DNA of 64,000 nt from CAVTUU01 sp045804965 (GCA_045804965.1 JBJMMD010000004.1:1-64000), one strand, 5' to 3'; positions 26,262-34,515 are shown, numbered from the stretch's first letter. The notes: generated by a model from the sequence alone, not told the origin. Program-made: numbers and translations.

Positions 26262-27291
26262 TCCAACCTACGAGGAAACTCGCGGAGCGGGTCAGATGCG
26301 AGCCGATCGCCTGATCGACCTGGTCAGCCGGGTACGGGAGTTCGGCCTGATCGTCGCTCTTCTTGTGATCGTCATCATCGTGCGGGCCCGGGTCGACCGG
26401 TTCACGTCGATCAACAACATCAAGGCGATTCTCGTCTCAGTCGCGATCCTGGCGGTGCTGGCGGTCGGCCAAACGTTGGTCGTCCTGACCCGCAACGTCG
26501 ATCTCTCGGTCGCCTCGCAAGTCGGGATGGTCGCGTACCTCTCTGGCTACATGTTCAAGCACAACCACATCAACAGTCTCTTCGTGGTCATCCTCTTCGC
26601 TTGCGGTCTTGGCATCGCGATGGGGGCCGTGAACGGGCTGCTGGTCACCGTTGGCCGAGTCCCCGCGATCGTGGCCACACTCGGCACGCTTTACGTCTTT
26701 CGAGGACTCGACTTCTGGATTGCAAGCGGTAAGCAGATCATCGTCTCCGATGTGCCGAAGTCGTATCGCGGCATCGCCATGAACCCGTGGATTGGCAACA
26801 TCCCGAACCCGATCATCATCGCCGGCGCGATTGCGCTGATCTTTGGCTTCTTGCTTCGCTACACCCGGACCGGCCGTCAACTCTATGCGATTGGCAGCAA
26901 TCCACCCGCTGCTCGCCTTGCCGGTCTTCGCTCAGATCTCCTCGTCTTCGGCGCATACACGACCTGCGGTTTACTCTGCGGCGTCGCCGGAATTCTTTGG
27001 GGCGCACGGTTTGGTAGCGTCGACGCCCGCGCCGCTTCCGGCTACGAACTCCAGGTCATCGCCGCCACGGTCGTCGGCGGCGTCAACATCTTCGGCGGCT
27101 CGGGCACGGTCTTCGGCGCGGTGCTTGGCGCGGTCCTACTTGGCACGATTGCAAACGCCTTGACCGTGCTCCGCCTCTCGGAGTTCTGGTTGCAAGCGAT
27201 CTCGGGCGCGGTCATTCTTCTGGCCGTCACGCTCGACGCTCTCATCACCCGGCGCCTGCAACGGGCGCTCATCGCGCGGAGGAACCGATGA
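26248..27291 (+). CDS. Sugar ABC importer permease 1 (RbsC-like)
   Basis: 347 residues from a TTG at 26248, preceded by GAGGAG at 7 nt and overlapping the ATPase gene by 14 nt. Alternative starts are an ATG at 26224 and one at 26296. It is a BPD_transp_2-type membrane protein with 8-10 helices. LAVGQTLVVLTRNVDLSV matches the family block about IDLSVGS, VNGLLVTVGRVPAIVATLGT is the conserved loop, and VGGVNIFGGSGTVFGAVLGA lies near the end. It forms one half of the transmembrane pore with the next gene product. Confidence 0.9.
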   Translation: MASSSPTYEETRGAGQMRADRLIDLVSRVREFGLIVALLVIVIIVRARVDRFTSINNIKAILVSVAILAVLAVGQTLVVLTRNVDLSVASQVGMVAYLSGYMFKHNHINSLFVVILFACGLGIAMGAVNGLLVTVGRVPAIVATLGTLYVFRGLDFWIASGKQIIVSDVPKSYRGIAMNPWIGNIPNPIIIAGAIALIFGFLLRYTRTGRQLYAIGSNPPAARLAGLRSDLLVFGAYTTCGLLCGVAGILWGARFGSVDARAASGYELQVIAATVVGGVNIFGGSGTVFGAVLGAVLLGTIANALTVLRLSEFWLQAISGAVILLAVTLDALITRRLQRALIARRNR

Positions 27292-28313
27292 GCGAGCGCA
27301 GCCAATCCTTCGCTTTGAAATCACTTATGCGCTGGGAGACGCTCCTCTTTTTCCTGCTCATCGCCTCGCTCATATGGGGAGCCGAGCGGTCACCCTATTT
27401 CTGGGAGGGGAGCAACTTCAAGGTCGCAACCTCGACCTTTATGGAACGAGCGATCATGGCGCTGCCGATGACCCTGATCATTATCTCGGGCGAGATCGAT
27501 CTCTCGGTCGCCTCGATCCTGGGACTAGCGAGCGCGGTCATGGGCAAAGCCTGGATGAATGATTGGCCGCTCTGGGCCTGCATCATCCTGGCGCTCGTGG
27601 TCGGGGCCACTTGCGGGCTGTTCAATGGCTTGCTCGTGACCTGGATGCGACTGCCGTCGCTCGTCGTCACCCTCGGCACGCTCGCCCTGTTCCGTGGTCT
27701 CGCCTATGTCGTGCTTGGCTCGAACGCCGTGAGCGACTATCCGCAAAAGTTCAACGATTTTGGCTTCAACACGATCACCGGGACAACGATCCCCTGGTCG
27801 ACGCTGATCTTTGTCGCGTTGCTAGCGATCTTCCTCGTGCTGCTCCACCGCAGCCGGGCCGGCCGCCAGATCTACGCGGTCGGACTCAACCAGGAAGCGG
27901 CGCGCTACTCTGCTGTCCGCGTCGCCCGACTCAAACTCTGGCTCTTCGTTCTCTCCGGCACAATCGCGTCCGTTGCGGGAATCCTCTTCACCGCCCGCGT
28001 CTCCAGCAGCCGCGCCGACAATGCGGTCGGATTCGAATTAGACGTGATCGCCGCGGTTCTGCTCGGTGGCGTCAGCATCTTCGGCGGGAAAGGGACGTTA
28101 GTTGGGGTCGCGTTGTCGCTGGCGGTGGTCGCCACGATCCGCAACGCGCTGGGCATCACCAACGTCGGCCCCGAGTTGCAAAGCATTGTCATCGGTGGCC
28201 TACTGATCTTGTCGGTTCTCGGTCCCAATCTCGTCGGACGTCTTACCCATGTCGGGCGACGTTCCATCGTGGGACTGCGGGGTCTCAGCCCCGGACCAAG
28301 CTCTGGCGATTAG
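27288..28313 (+). CDS. Sugar ABC importer permease 2 (RbsC-like)
   Basis: 341 residues, starting at an ATG that overlaps the stop of permease 1 by 4 nt (ATGA). It has the same family blocks as its neighbour: LPMTLIIISGEIDLSVASI, FNGLLVTWMRLPSLVVTLGT and LLGGVSIFGGKGTLVGVAL. The two permeases are clearly diverged paralogues, as in the rhamnose importer of rhizobia where two different permeases act with one ATPase. The C-terminal RRSIVGLRGLSPGPSSGD extends past the last helix and resembles translated repeat sequence. Confidence 0.9.
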   Translation: MSERSQSFALKSLMRWETLLFFLLIASLIWGAERSPYFWEGSNFKVATSTFMERAIMALPMTLIIISGEIDLSVASILGLASAVMGKAWMNDWPLWACIILALVVGATCGLFNGLLVTWMRLPSLVVTLGTLALFRGLAYVVLGSNAVSDYPQKFNDFGFNTITGTTIPWSTLIFVALLAIFLVLLHRSRAGRQIYAVGLNQEAARYSAVRVARLKLWLFVLSGTIASVAGILFTARVSSSRADNAVGFELDVIAAVLLGGVSIFGGKGTLVGVALSLAVVATIRNALGITNVGPELQSIVIGGLLILSVLGPNLVGRLTHVGRRSIVGLRGLSPGPSSGD

Positions 28314-28337
28314 CTAATGACGAGAGGAGGTTGGAGA

Positions 28338-28393
28338 GAGGCGACAGGCATCAGGCGACGGGCGCCAGATGTGAGGCGACAGGCGACAGGCCT
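28338..28393. repeat. Short tandem repeats inside the importer operon
   Basis: Several imperfect copies of AGGCGACAGGC lie in a row in the gap between permease 2 and the binding-protein gene. The unit is about 10-15 nt with variants such as AGGCGACGGGC. The block could fold or lower read-through, but no function is evident. Confidence 0.7.
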
Positions 28394-28448
28394 CTGATGC
28401 CCAACGCCTCACCCCGGCAGTTTCGAGGACGCCGTAATCAAGGAGGAC

Positions 28449-29594
28449 ATGGTGAAAAAGCAGTATCCAGTGCTTCGATTGCTCATGGTTTTCGGATTCG
28501 CGCTTCTCGGTTTCAGCACGGGCATCCACGCCGCAGCCCCAGCACTCGCCCAAGACGCCGCCACGACCTGCGCCGGCGAACCGATGCTTGGCGCGCCAAC
28601 CGCCAGTCCCGCAGCCGGTAGCCCAGTCGCAGGCAGTGCCAGCCCAGTTGGCACCATCGATCCCTCGACGCTGAACATCGCCTTCCTGCCGAAGGATGTG
28701 GTCAATCCCTACTTCAAGACCGCCGAAACCGGCGCTCAAGCAGCGGCGACAGAGCTCGGTGGCAAGTTCCAGCAGGTCGGACCGCAATCCTCGAACGCGG
28801 CTGAACAGGTCACTTGGATTCAGACCCTGACTCAACAGAAAGTCGCGGCGATCGTCGTTTCCGCGAACGATCCCAATGCCCTCGCGCCCGCGCTCAAGGA
28901 TGCAGCCGCGCAGGGAATCAAGGTCATCTCCTACGACTCCGATGTCGCGCCTGATGCCCGGATTGCCTTCGCCAACCAGGCGAATTCTGACGATATCGGA
29001 CGAATCGAAGTTCAGATCATGGGCAAAGAACTCAACTGCGCTGGCGACATCGCGATCCTTTCTGCCGCTGCCACCGCGACCAACCAGAACGCCTGGATCG
29101 ACGTCATGAAGAACGAGCTGGCGAAACCAGGCTACGAGAAGCTAAAGCTGGTCGAAGTTGCCTACGGCGATGATGACCCGCAGAAGAGCCACGACAAGAC
29201 CGTCGAGCTGCTGACCGCCTATCCCGATCTCAAGGGGATCATCTCCCCGACGACCGTCGGGATCACCGCGGCCGCGCAAGCACTCGAAGAAGAAGGACGA
29301 GGCGGCGGCTCTGATAACCAGGTGAAATTGACCGGCCTCAACCTGCCGAACCAAATGAAGCCGTATGTCAAGAGCGGCACGGTTGAAGAGTTCGCGCTTT
29401 GGGATCCCGGCAATCTCGGCTATCTCGCCTATTACATGGCGGCGAACGCGATTGCCGGCAACCTGACCGGTAAAGAAGGGGAAACCTTCACGGCTGGGAA
29501 GCTCGGCTCCTACACGGTCGGAAAGAACGGCACGGTCATTCTCGGTCCGCCGACGATCTTCAACGCCGACAATATCGACAACTACAACTTCTAG
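28449..29594 (+). CDS. rhaS: Rhamnose-type ABC importer substrate-binding protein
   Basis: 381 residues. A signal peptide (1-36, ending ALAQ) is followed by a Ser/Pro/Ala-rich spacer (about 45-72). The mature domain is a periplasmic-binding-protein type 1 fold: FLPKDVVNPYFKTAETGAQ, AAIVVSANDPNALAPAL, KVISYDSDVAPDARIAF, GDIAILSAAATATNQNAWI and ISPTTVGITAAAQALEEEG. The SANDP...DSDVAP and C-terminal GLNLPNQMKPYVKSGTVEEF blocks fit the RhaS group. AAGGAGG lies only 2 nt before this ATG and 5 nt before the following GTG, so GTG at 28452 may be used. The operon ends here with two hairpins. Autoinducer-2 binding proteins are a less likely alternative. Confidence 0.85.
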   Translation: MVKKQYPVLRLLMVFGFALLGFSTGIHAAAPALAQDAATTCAGEPMLGAPTASPAAGSPVAGSASPVGTIDPSTLNIAFLPKDVVNPYFKTAETGAQAAATELGGKFQQVGPQSSNAAEQVTWIQTLTQQKVAAIVVSANDPNALAPALKDAAAQGIKVISYDSDVAPDARIAFANQANSDDIGRIEVQIMGKELNCAGDIAILSAAATATNQNAWIDVMKNELAKPGYEKLKLVEVAYGDDDPQKSHDKTVELLTAYPDLKGIISPTTVGITAAAQALEEEGRGGGSDNQVKLTGLNLPNQMKPYVKSGTVEEFALWDPGNLGYLAYYMAANAIAGNLTGKEGETFTAGKLGSYTVGKNGTVILGPPTIFNADNIDNYNF

Positions 29595-29599
29595 CAGTG

Positions 29600-29622
29600 A
29601 CACCAGGTTTTTAACCTGGTGT
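29600..29622. terminator. Hairpin at the end of the sugar importer operon
   Basis: ACACCAGGTT (29600-29609) pairs perfectly with AACCTGGTGT (29613-29622) around a TTT loop, 5 nt past the stop codon. Confidence 0.7.
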
Positions 29623-29631
29623 TCAAACATG

Positions 29632-29679
29632 AAAGCCTCTCCGACGCTTAGCACGAGCTCAAAGCTTCGGAGAGGCTTT
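29632..29679. terminator. Second hairpin between convergent operons
   Basis: AAAGCCTCTCCG (29632-29643) pairs fully with CGGAGAGGCTTT (29668-29679); on the plus strand the right arm ends CTTTCTCC, on the minus strand it also ends in CTTT. It can serve the importer operon and the opposite VOC genes. Confidence 0.75.
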
Positions 29680-29719
29680 CTCCTGTGAGCCGGGAAGGGC
29701 GATTTTCAACCTACGGTAC

Positions 29720-30058
29720 TCAGCGATGCTGCGACAGGGCGATCAGATTCCCCGCGGGATCGGCGATCTGGGCGATCAGCACCTCACCATAATCCGTCCA
29801 CGGCATCAGCACTGTTCCACCCAGCTCGACCGCGCGCTCGAGCGCCATCTTCAGGTCCTCAACGTCGACGTAGACCGTCACCCTCGGCGCCAGGGTCTTC
29901 AAGATGCCACCCTTTATCCCACGATCATCACCGGCTGCGATCGGCGCATAGCCGTCGTTGATCTCATCGATTTCCCAGCCGAACACGCTGCCATAAAACT
30001 CGCGCAGCATCTGAGGGTCCGGACCCGCGATTTCGAAGTAGATGACGGGATTGGCCAT
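29720..30058 (-). CDS. VOC-family (glyoxalase-like) protein
   Basis: 112 residues from the ATG at 30058, chosen because MANPVIYFEIAGPD aligns with the start of the neighbouring paralogue; the frame is open further upstream. It has the beta-alpha-beta-beta-beta repeat of the vicinal oxygen chelate fold: FYGSVFGWEIDEIN, then VTVYVDVEDLKMALERAVELGG and ending QIADPAGNLIALSQ. Members include glyoxalases, bleomycin-type resistance proteins and dioxygenases; this short form usually has unknown activity. It follows its paralogue with a 13-nt gap, so the two form one transcription unit. A 26-nt piece of a family 2 repeat lies directly after the stop. Confidence 0.86.
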   Translation of the reverse strand: MANPVIYFEIAGPDPQMLREFYGSVFGWEIDEINDGYAPIAAGDDRGIKGGILKTLAPRVTVYVDVEDLKMALERAVELGGTVLMPWTDYGEVLIAQIADPAGNLIALSQHR

Positions 30059-30071
30059 ACTGAATGAATCG

Positions 30072-30419
30072 CTAGCCTTTGACCAGCCCGAAGAGATTCC
30101 CGGCGGGGTCAGTGAACTGCGCAAGCTGAACGTCACCCAAATCGGTCGGTTCCATCACCACCGTGCCACCGAGCGAGACCGCCTTGTCCAGGGATGCCTG
30201 TAAATCGGGCACGGAGGCGTAGACGGTGACGCGAGGCGACTCGCCCGGCGCCTCGAAGATGCCGCCTCCGATCCCGCTTTTGTCTTCCGGCGCCGCGATC
30301 ATGCCGTAGTTGTATGGATTATTGGCGTCGATTTCCCACCCCAAGAGGTCGTGATAGAAGCTGTTGAGGTGCGCGCCGTCTGGTCCTAGGATCTCGAAGT
30401 GAACGATCGGGTTACTCAT
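30072..30419 (-). CDS. VOC-family (glyoxalase-like) protein, paralogue
   Basis: 115 residues, first gene of the VOC pair. MSNPIVHFEILGPD, FYHDLLGWEIDANN, VTVYASVPDLQASLDKAVSL and QFTDPAGNLFGLV match the product of the downstream gene block for block, so the two arose by tandem duplication. A metal or substrate cannot be named. AAAGGG lies 6 nt before the ATG. A promoter with a 10-bp palindrome at its -10 end lies about 75 nt upstream, suggesting control by a dimeric repressor. Confidence 0.87.
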   Translation of the reverse strand: MSNPIVHFEILGPDGAHLNSFYHDLLGWEIDANNPYNYGMIAAPEDKSGIGGGIFEAPGESPRVTVYASVPDLQASLDKAVSLGGTVVMEPTDLGDVQLAQFTDPAGNLFGLVKG

Positions 30420-30487
30420 GAATCGCCCTTTCCGTCCCGCCGCAACTCTCGTGACATTGTGATTCGACCAGATGCGAATATCTGTTC

Positions 30488-30523
30488 TGTACGTACACTA
30501 GTGAAGCGATGCCGGCTTGTCAA
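30488..30523 (-). promoter_or_regulatory. Promoter of the VOC gene pair with overlapping palindrome
   Basis: Read on the minus strand: TTGACA (30523-30518), a 17-nt spacer, TAGTGT (30500-30495). The perfect palindrome TGTACGTACA (30488-30497) overlaps the -10 end and the expected start site, where a repressor would block transcription. The remaining bases from 30524 to 30701 hold no gene; GGGGCTGAAG and CCCGGGGC fragments there resemble family 2 repeat debris. Confidence 0.55.
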
Positions 30524-30701
30524 GGGGTTAGGCAGACGCTCGGGGATTGAACAAACGGCCTGGACACCGTTGCAAACCTTCCTGAAGGCATTCGCCGGGG
30601 CTGAAGAATGTTGTGCCCGGGGCCCCCTCCAACCGGCTCTCTGCCCTGGCAGAACTTCGTGTTCCTTAGCCGGGGCCAATCTCGCGGCCGGCGCAACCCC
30701 T

Positions 30702-31115
30702 TTACGCCTTCGTCAACGCCCCGAGTTGCTGGCGCAGGCCGAGCGCGTCCCAGCCGTCGAAACCTTCCTGGATCTTGCCGTCCGCGATGCGGTCGAGGCT
30801 CATGCCGGTGACACGGACCGCGTTGCCGGTGGCGGGGATGCCCATGAATTCGCCCGTGTGGGTGCCGGTCAGGGTCCAGCGGGTGACGACTTTGTCGCCT
30901 TCGCCGATCACCTCTTCAACCGCGAAGTGAAGATCGGGAAAGGCGGCGTGCCACTTCTTCCATTGCGCGCGAAAGGACTCCTTGCCGGCGCCGAAATCGG
31001 GATCGTTACCGCCCGCGTCATCCGCAAGGTACCGGTCGATGGCCGATTCGTCCGCCTGATTCCACACCTCTTCAAAGAAGCGGCGAGCCAGCGCCTTATT
31101 TTCCTCAACCGACAT
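30702..31115 (-). CDS. SnoaL-like (ester cyclase / NTF2 fold) protein
   Basis: 137 residues from the ATG at 31115, preceded by GGAGG at 7 nt; the longer frame to 31223 lacks a ribosome site. MSVEENKALARRFFEEVWN opens the typical first helix, and FRAQWKKWHAAFPDLHFAVEE, RWTLTGTHTGEFMGIPATG and the DGKIQEGFDGWDALGLRQQLG end match the ester-cyclase group of SnoaL-like proteins. These bind small hydrophobic ligands; many have no known reaction. The gene is transcribed alone and divergently from the SDR at 31280. Confidence 0.88.
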   Translation of the reverse strand: MSVEENKALARRFFEEVWNQADESAIDRYLADDAGGNDPDFGAGKESFRAQWKKWHAAFPDLHFAVEEVIGEGDKVVTRWTLTGTHTGEFMGIPATGNAVRVTGMSLDRIADGKIQEGFDGWDALGLRQQLGALTKA

Positions 31116-31279
31116 CTGACAACCTCCAGTCGGCAAATCGTCATGCTTCGACTTCGTCTCAGGATGAAGGGCTGTGGCGAGCGGGCGCATCTTACACGGT
31201 CCGGCCAGCGTGGAGCGGTCCAATCTGGCACCATTGCAGGGCTGGGCAGTTCGTGCGCGGGAAGGGCGAGACGGCGTAG

Positions 31280-32053
31280 ATGGACTATCGTTTGGACGGC
31301 AAAGTGGCGCTGGTCACTGGCTCTGATCGAGGAATTGGCCGCGGAATCGCGGAGACGTTCGCGGCGAACGGCGCGGACATTCTGGTCACCTACTTCGAGA
31401 ACAAAGCGGGAGCCGAAGAAACCGCCGCGGCGGTCGTCGCGGCCGGCCGCCGGGCCGAGGTCGCGCAGGTCGATGTCGGTAATGAAGACGAGGTCGCGCG
31501 CATGTTCGCCCGCCTTGACGACGCGTTCGGGCGGATTAATATCCTCGTCAATAACGCCGGCGTCAGCATCGCCGGCGCGCTGCACGAAATCCCGGTTGCG
31601 GATTGGGAACGGGTGCTGCGGACGAATCTGTACGGAGCGTTCTTCTGCGCCCGCCAGGCGATCCCGCGCATGATCGCCGAGGGTAACGGCGGCCGGATCA
31701 TCAATATCAGCTCGGTCCATGAAGAAGCCTGCTGGTCGAACGCGGGCGCGTATTGCGTCTCGAAGGCCGGTCTCCGCAACCTGACCCGCACCCTCGCCAT
31801 CGAACTTGGCGAACACGGCATCACCGCGAACGACATCGCCCCCGGCATGATCGTGACCCCGATGAACCGGCGCGCGATGGAGGACGCGAACTACCTGAAG
31901 AACGCGGCAGCGCAAATCGTGCTGCGCCGAGCCGGAGCACCGGCCGATGTCGCCGCGATGGCCCTCTTCCTCGCCTCGGACGCCGGCTCCTACTGCACCG
32001 GCGCCACCTATTTCGTCGACGGTGGCTGGATGCTGACCTGGCCTCCGGTCTAA
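31280..32053 (+). CDS. SDR-family oxidoreductase
   Basis: 257 residues. Cofactor motif TGSDRGIGRGIAETF at about 13-27, LVNNAGVSIAGAL, catalytic Ser in INISSVHE and Tyr/Lys in YCVSKAGLRNLTR, and the end CTGATYFVDGGWMLTWPPV. ILVTYFENKAGAEE after the second strand lacks an early Asp, leaning towards NADP. The closest well-known relatives are 3-oxoacyl-ACP-reductase- and glucose-1-dehydrogenase-like SDRs, whose substrate cannot be told by sequence. The Shine-Dalgarno is weak. It is transcribed alone. Confidence 0.9.
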   Translation: MDYRLDGKVALVTGSDRGIGRGIAETFAANGADILVTYFENKAGAEETAAAVVAAGRRAEVAQVDVGNEDEVARMFARLDDAFGRINILVNNAGVSIAGALHEIPVADWERVLRTNLYGAFFCARQAIPRMIAEGNGGRIINISSVHEEACWSNAGAYCVSKAGLRNLTRTLAIELGEHGITANDIAPGMIVTPMNRRAMEDANYLKNAAAQIVLRRAGAPADVAAMALFLASDAGSYCTGATYFVDGGWMLTWPPV

Positions 32054-32161
32054 CGCGAGCGATTCACACCAATGGGTGAAACCGCAAATCTGTCGCGCTC
32101 GTTACATTGGTAGTGCACAACCCGTTAGCTGAGTAGACGCCCCGTGTAGACAGAGAGCGAC

Positions 32162-33571
32162 ATGGGACACCGCGGAGTATCTCGTCGACGGCTCCTGTTC
32201 GCGGCGCTGGCGCTGCTGATCGCGCACATCTTCGCCCCGTTCGCTTCCGGGACGTTCGCCCGTGCCGCGGCGTCGGCCGCCACCAACTTGGTCGCGATTC
32301 CCCAAACGCCGCTTGGCGAGCAACTCCTCTGGACACTTGACCAAGTCAATCAGGGCGGCGATGGGCTTTCGTCGCTCGATCTCAAAGACCATGTCGCCGG
32401 CCGCTATCTCACGAACTACCCCGCCAAGTACCTCATCGGCGACTTCCAGAGCCTGGGCACGATCGCGCCAATGATCGTCGGCCGCTTTGAAGGGCCGGTC
32501 TTGCCTGACCGCCTGTCGGCGGTGCTCGTCACCGGGAGTGGGCAAGACTGGCGGCTCATCCTCGGCATCGATCATGGCCGGCTGCACAAGATTGACGTGC
32601 TCTATTTCCAACCGCTTTACTTGCCGGCGTATGTCAAGAATCCGCCGAAGAGTTTCAAGGGACTGAACGCGCGCGTCGCCGACGTCGCCCCGAAGGCTGG
32701 GTTCATCGCCGCCGAGGTGGAAGACGGTCAGTGTCTACCGTTGACGCCCGGGGTGAACGCCGACAAACCGCTGGCAATCGCCTCGTCGTTCAAGTTGTAT
32801 GTGCTGGGCGAGCTTGTCCGGCAGATTGAAGTGGGCGAAGCGAGCTGGAACGAACCGCTGGCGTTGCGGGACGATTGGAAGAGCCTGCCCTCCGGCGACT
32901 ATGTCTACCAACCGGCGGGATCGATCTACACCCTCGAGCAATTCGCCGAGGAGATGATCTCGCAGAGCGACAACACCGCCACCGATCATCTCATCTTCCG
33001 CCTGGGCCGCGAAAACATTGAGGCGAATTTCGCGACGATGGGCCTCGCCAATCCCCAGCTCGACACGCCCCTGGTCGCCACGCGCGAGTGGTTCGCGATG
33101 CGGATCCGATTCAGCAACAAGAACCTCCAGCGCTATGTCGATGCCAGCACCGCGACCCGCCGCAAAATACTCGCAAACGACGCCGATCCAACCGCCAACA
33201 CACTGACGCTCAACGAGATCTGGCCCGGTCAGCAGTGGAGCCAGTCAATCGAGTGGTTCGCGTCGCCCGCCGATCTCTGTCGGGCGATGGCATATCTCCA
33301 GGACCAAGGCCAAAATCCGGCTCTTTCGCCGATCTACGACGCGCTCTCGATCAACCCCGGCGTCAACTTCGACGCCAAGACCTGGCGCTACGTCGGCTTC
33401 AAGGAGGGGTACGAAACCGGAGTTAAGAGTATGGTCTGGCTCCTGCAACGCGCCGACGGCCGCTGGTTCACCATCGCCACAATCATCAACGACCCGAACG
33501 AAGAAATCGACGGCCAAACCCTCTCCCGCCTGATGCTGACGGCATCGAATATTTTGGCGGATGTGGAGTAG
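32162..33571 (+). CDS. Secreted class A beta-lactamase-like serine hydrolase
   Basis: 469 residues. A basic N-terminus (SRRRLLFAALALLIAHIF, residues 7-24) gives an export signal. Residues about 45-165 form an NTF2/ORF12-like N-terminal domain, and the C-terminal part has the class A fold: nucleophile motif S208-S-F-K211, S269-D-N271 and a K-x-G type KEG in FKEGYETG. SNKNLQRY and DGRWFTIATIINDPNEEID also fit. An arrangement of an extra N-terminal domain and a class A domain is known from secreted ORF12-type proteins of actinobacteria. It could act on beta-lactams or peptidoglycan. It ends only 6 nt before the stop of a convergent gene. Confidence 0.87.
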   Translation: MGHRGVSRRRLLFAALALLIAHIFAPFASGTFARAAASAATNLVAIPQTPLGEQLLWTLDQVNQGGDGLSSLDLKDHVAGRYLTNYPAKYLIGDFQSLGTIAPMIVGRFEGPVLPDRLSAVLVTGSGQDWRLILGIDHGRLHKIDVLYFQPLYLPAYVKNPPKSFKGLNARVADVAPKAGFIAAEVEDGQCLPLTPGVNADKPLAIASSFKLYVLGELVRQIEVGEASWNEPLALRDDWKSLPSGDYVYQPAGSIYTLEQFAEEMISQSDNTATDHLIFRLGRENIEANFATMGLANPQLDTPLVATREWFAMRIRFSNKNLQRYVDASTATRRKILANDADPTANTLTLNEIWPGQQWSQSIEWFASPADLCRAMAYLQDQGQNPALSPIYDALSINPGVNFDAKTWRYVGFKEGYETGVKSMVWLLQRADGRWFTIATIINDPNEEIDGQTLSRLMLTASNILADVE

Positions 33572-33577
33572 GCGAAG

Positions 33578-34075
33578 TTACGAAGCTCCCCGCTCCATCC
33601 ATTCCCGCAGCTTCGTCATATGCTCGGGGTAATGTTTGAATGTCGATTCGGCGATGACCTCGGAAATTGTCTGGTCGGGTGACCACGGCGCGTAGTCACG
33701 GACGTCCAATTGGTCGGAGGCAAGCCGTTCAACGGTGCCGAGGAGCGTGCGAAAGACGTCATCTGATTCGGCGCGCACCTCACGCGGCGATCCATCAAAG
33801 TACGGCGCCACAAACTCCTCGTTCATGGCGTCGAACATTTCATCGCCGAACGTTCCTGTGATCAGCGGCTCTCCCCGTGCCGCGGCGCGAACCTGCTCGG
33901 TTGCCCATCGCTCCCAACCCATGATATGCGCGATGACCAGCTTCACGGACCACGTGCCGATCGCCCCCGGCTCATCCATCCGCCGGGCATCGATGTCGTC
34001 GAGCAGCGCATCCCAGCGACCGCGCTCCCCCATCATCGCGGCTAGGAGATCGGTTCTCGTATACGGCCCTTCCAT
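33578..34075 (-). CDS. DinB/ClbS-like four-helix protein
   Basis: 165 residues from the ATG at 34075, preceded by GAGAGGGG; the open frame continues to 34240 but that part is divergent with the XRE promoter. The protein is all-helical and carries the His triad expected for a DinB-type metal site: His50 in WSVKLVIAHIMGWERW, then His148 and His152 in FKHYPEHMTKL. MEGPYTRTDLLAAMMGERGRW is the typical start. DinB-like proteins include thiol-transfer enzymes and the colibactin-resistance hydrolase ClbS; the substrate here is unknown. Confidence 0.85.
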   Translation of the reverse strand: MEGPYTRTDLLAAMMGERGRWDALLDDIDARRMDEPGAIGTWSVKLVIAHIMGWERWATEQVRAAARGEPLITGTFGDEMFDAMNEEFVAPYFDGSPREVRAESDDVFRTLLGTVERLASDQLDVRDYAPWSPDQTISEVIAESTFKHYPEHMTKLREWMERGAS

Positions 34076-34174
34076 CTCATCACCCCTCTCTTCACCGTGC
34101 GCTTGACACCATGGCAGGACGCGACGCAGTACCCGTTCCAAGCAGTTGCGCTGCCAGGAGATCGTATAGAACTC

Positions 34175-34203
34175 TCGACATTCTGTTGTATTTCTTATAT
34201 GGT
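34175..34203 (+). promoter_or_regulatory. Promoter of the XRE regulator, possibly leaderless
   Basis: TCGACA (34175-34180), a 17-nt spacer and TATGGT (34198-34203). The predicted transcription start, 6-7 nt further on, falls on the ATG at 34210, and no Shine-Dalgarno is present before this ATG. Confidence 0.5.
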
Positions 34204-34209
34204 TTGTCC

Positions 34210-34515
34210 ATGAGAAAGAATGACGTTCGCGAGAGCACAATTCAGCACGTCGCCGATCGGCCGATCTTCAATCGGCTGCCGGTGCTCCGTGCCGAGCGCG
34301 GACTCTCGCGCCAGGGTCTCGCCGGCGCGGTCGGCGTGAATTACCAGACGATCGGTTATCTCGAACGCGGCGACTACAACCCAAGCCTCGAGCTGGCGTT
34401 CCGCTTGAGCGAGTTCTTCGGTCTGCCGATCGAGGCGATTTTCTCCCGCGAACCGCTCCGCCCGCTCAGTGAGGCGCTCTACGGGCGCGCTCAGGGCGAG
34501 AAGGATGAGCAATGA
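34210..34515 (+). CDS. XRE-family helix-turn-helix regulator
   Basis: 101 residues from the ATG at 34210. PVLRAERGLSRQGLAGAVGV is the first half of an XRE-type helix-turn-helix, with the recognition part NYQTIGYLERGDYNPSLELA and FRLSEFFGLPIEAIFSREP at the end; this is the YozG/Cro-like short form. No ribosome site precedes the ATG, in line with a leaderless transcript. The next gene, a membrane protein, starts within its stop codon (ATGA). Such regulator and membrane-protein pairs are common, and the regulator usually controls its own operon. Confidence 0.87.
   Translation: MRKNDVRESTIQHVADRPIFNRLPVLRAERGLSRQGLAGAVGVNYQTIGYLERGDYNPSLELAFRLSEFFGLPIEAIFSREPLRPLSEALYGRAQGEKDEQ

Noticed and set aside
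28449..29594. Autoinducer-2 (LsrB-like) identity for the binding protein
   Set aside because: The SANDP and DSDVAP blocks and the C-terminal end fit the rhamnose group better; no lsr genes are present.
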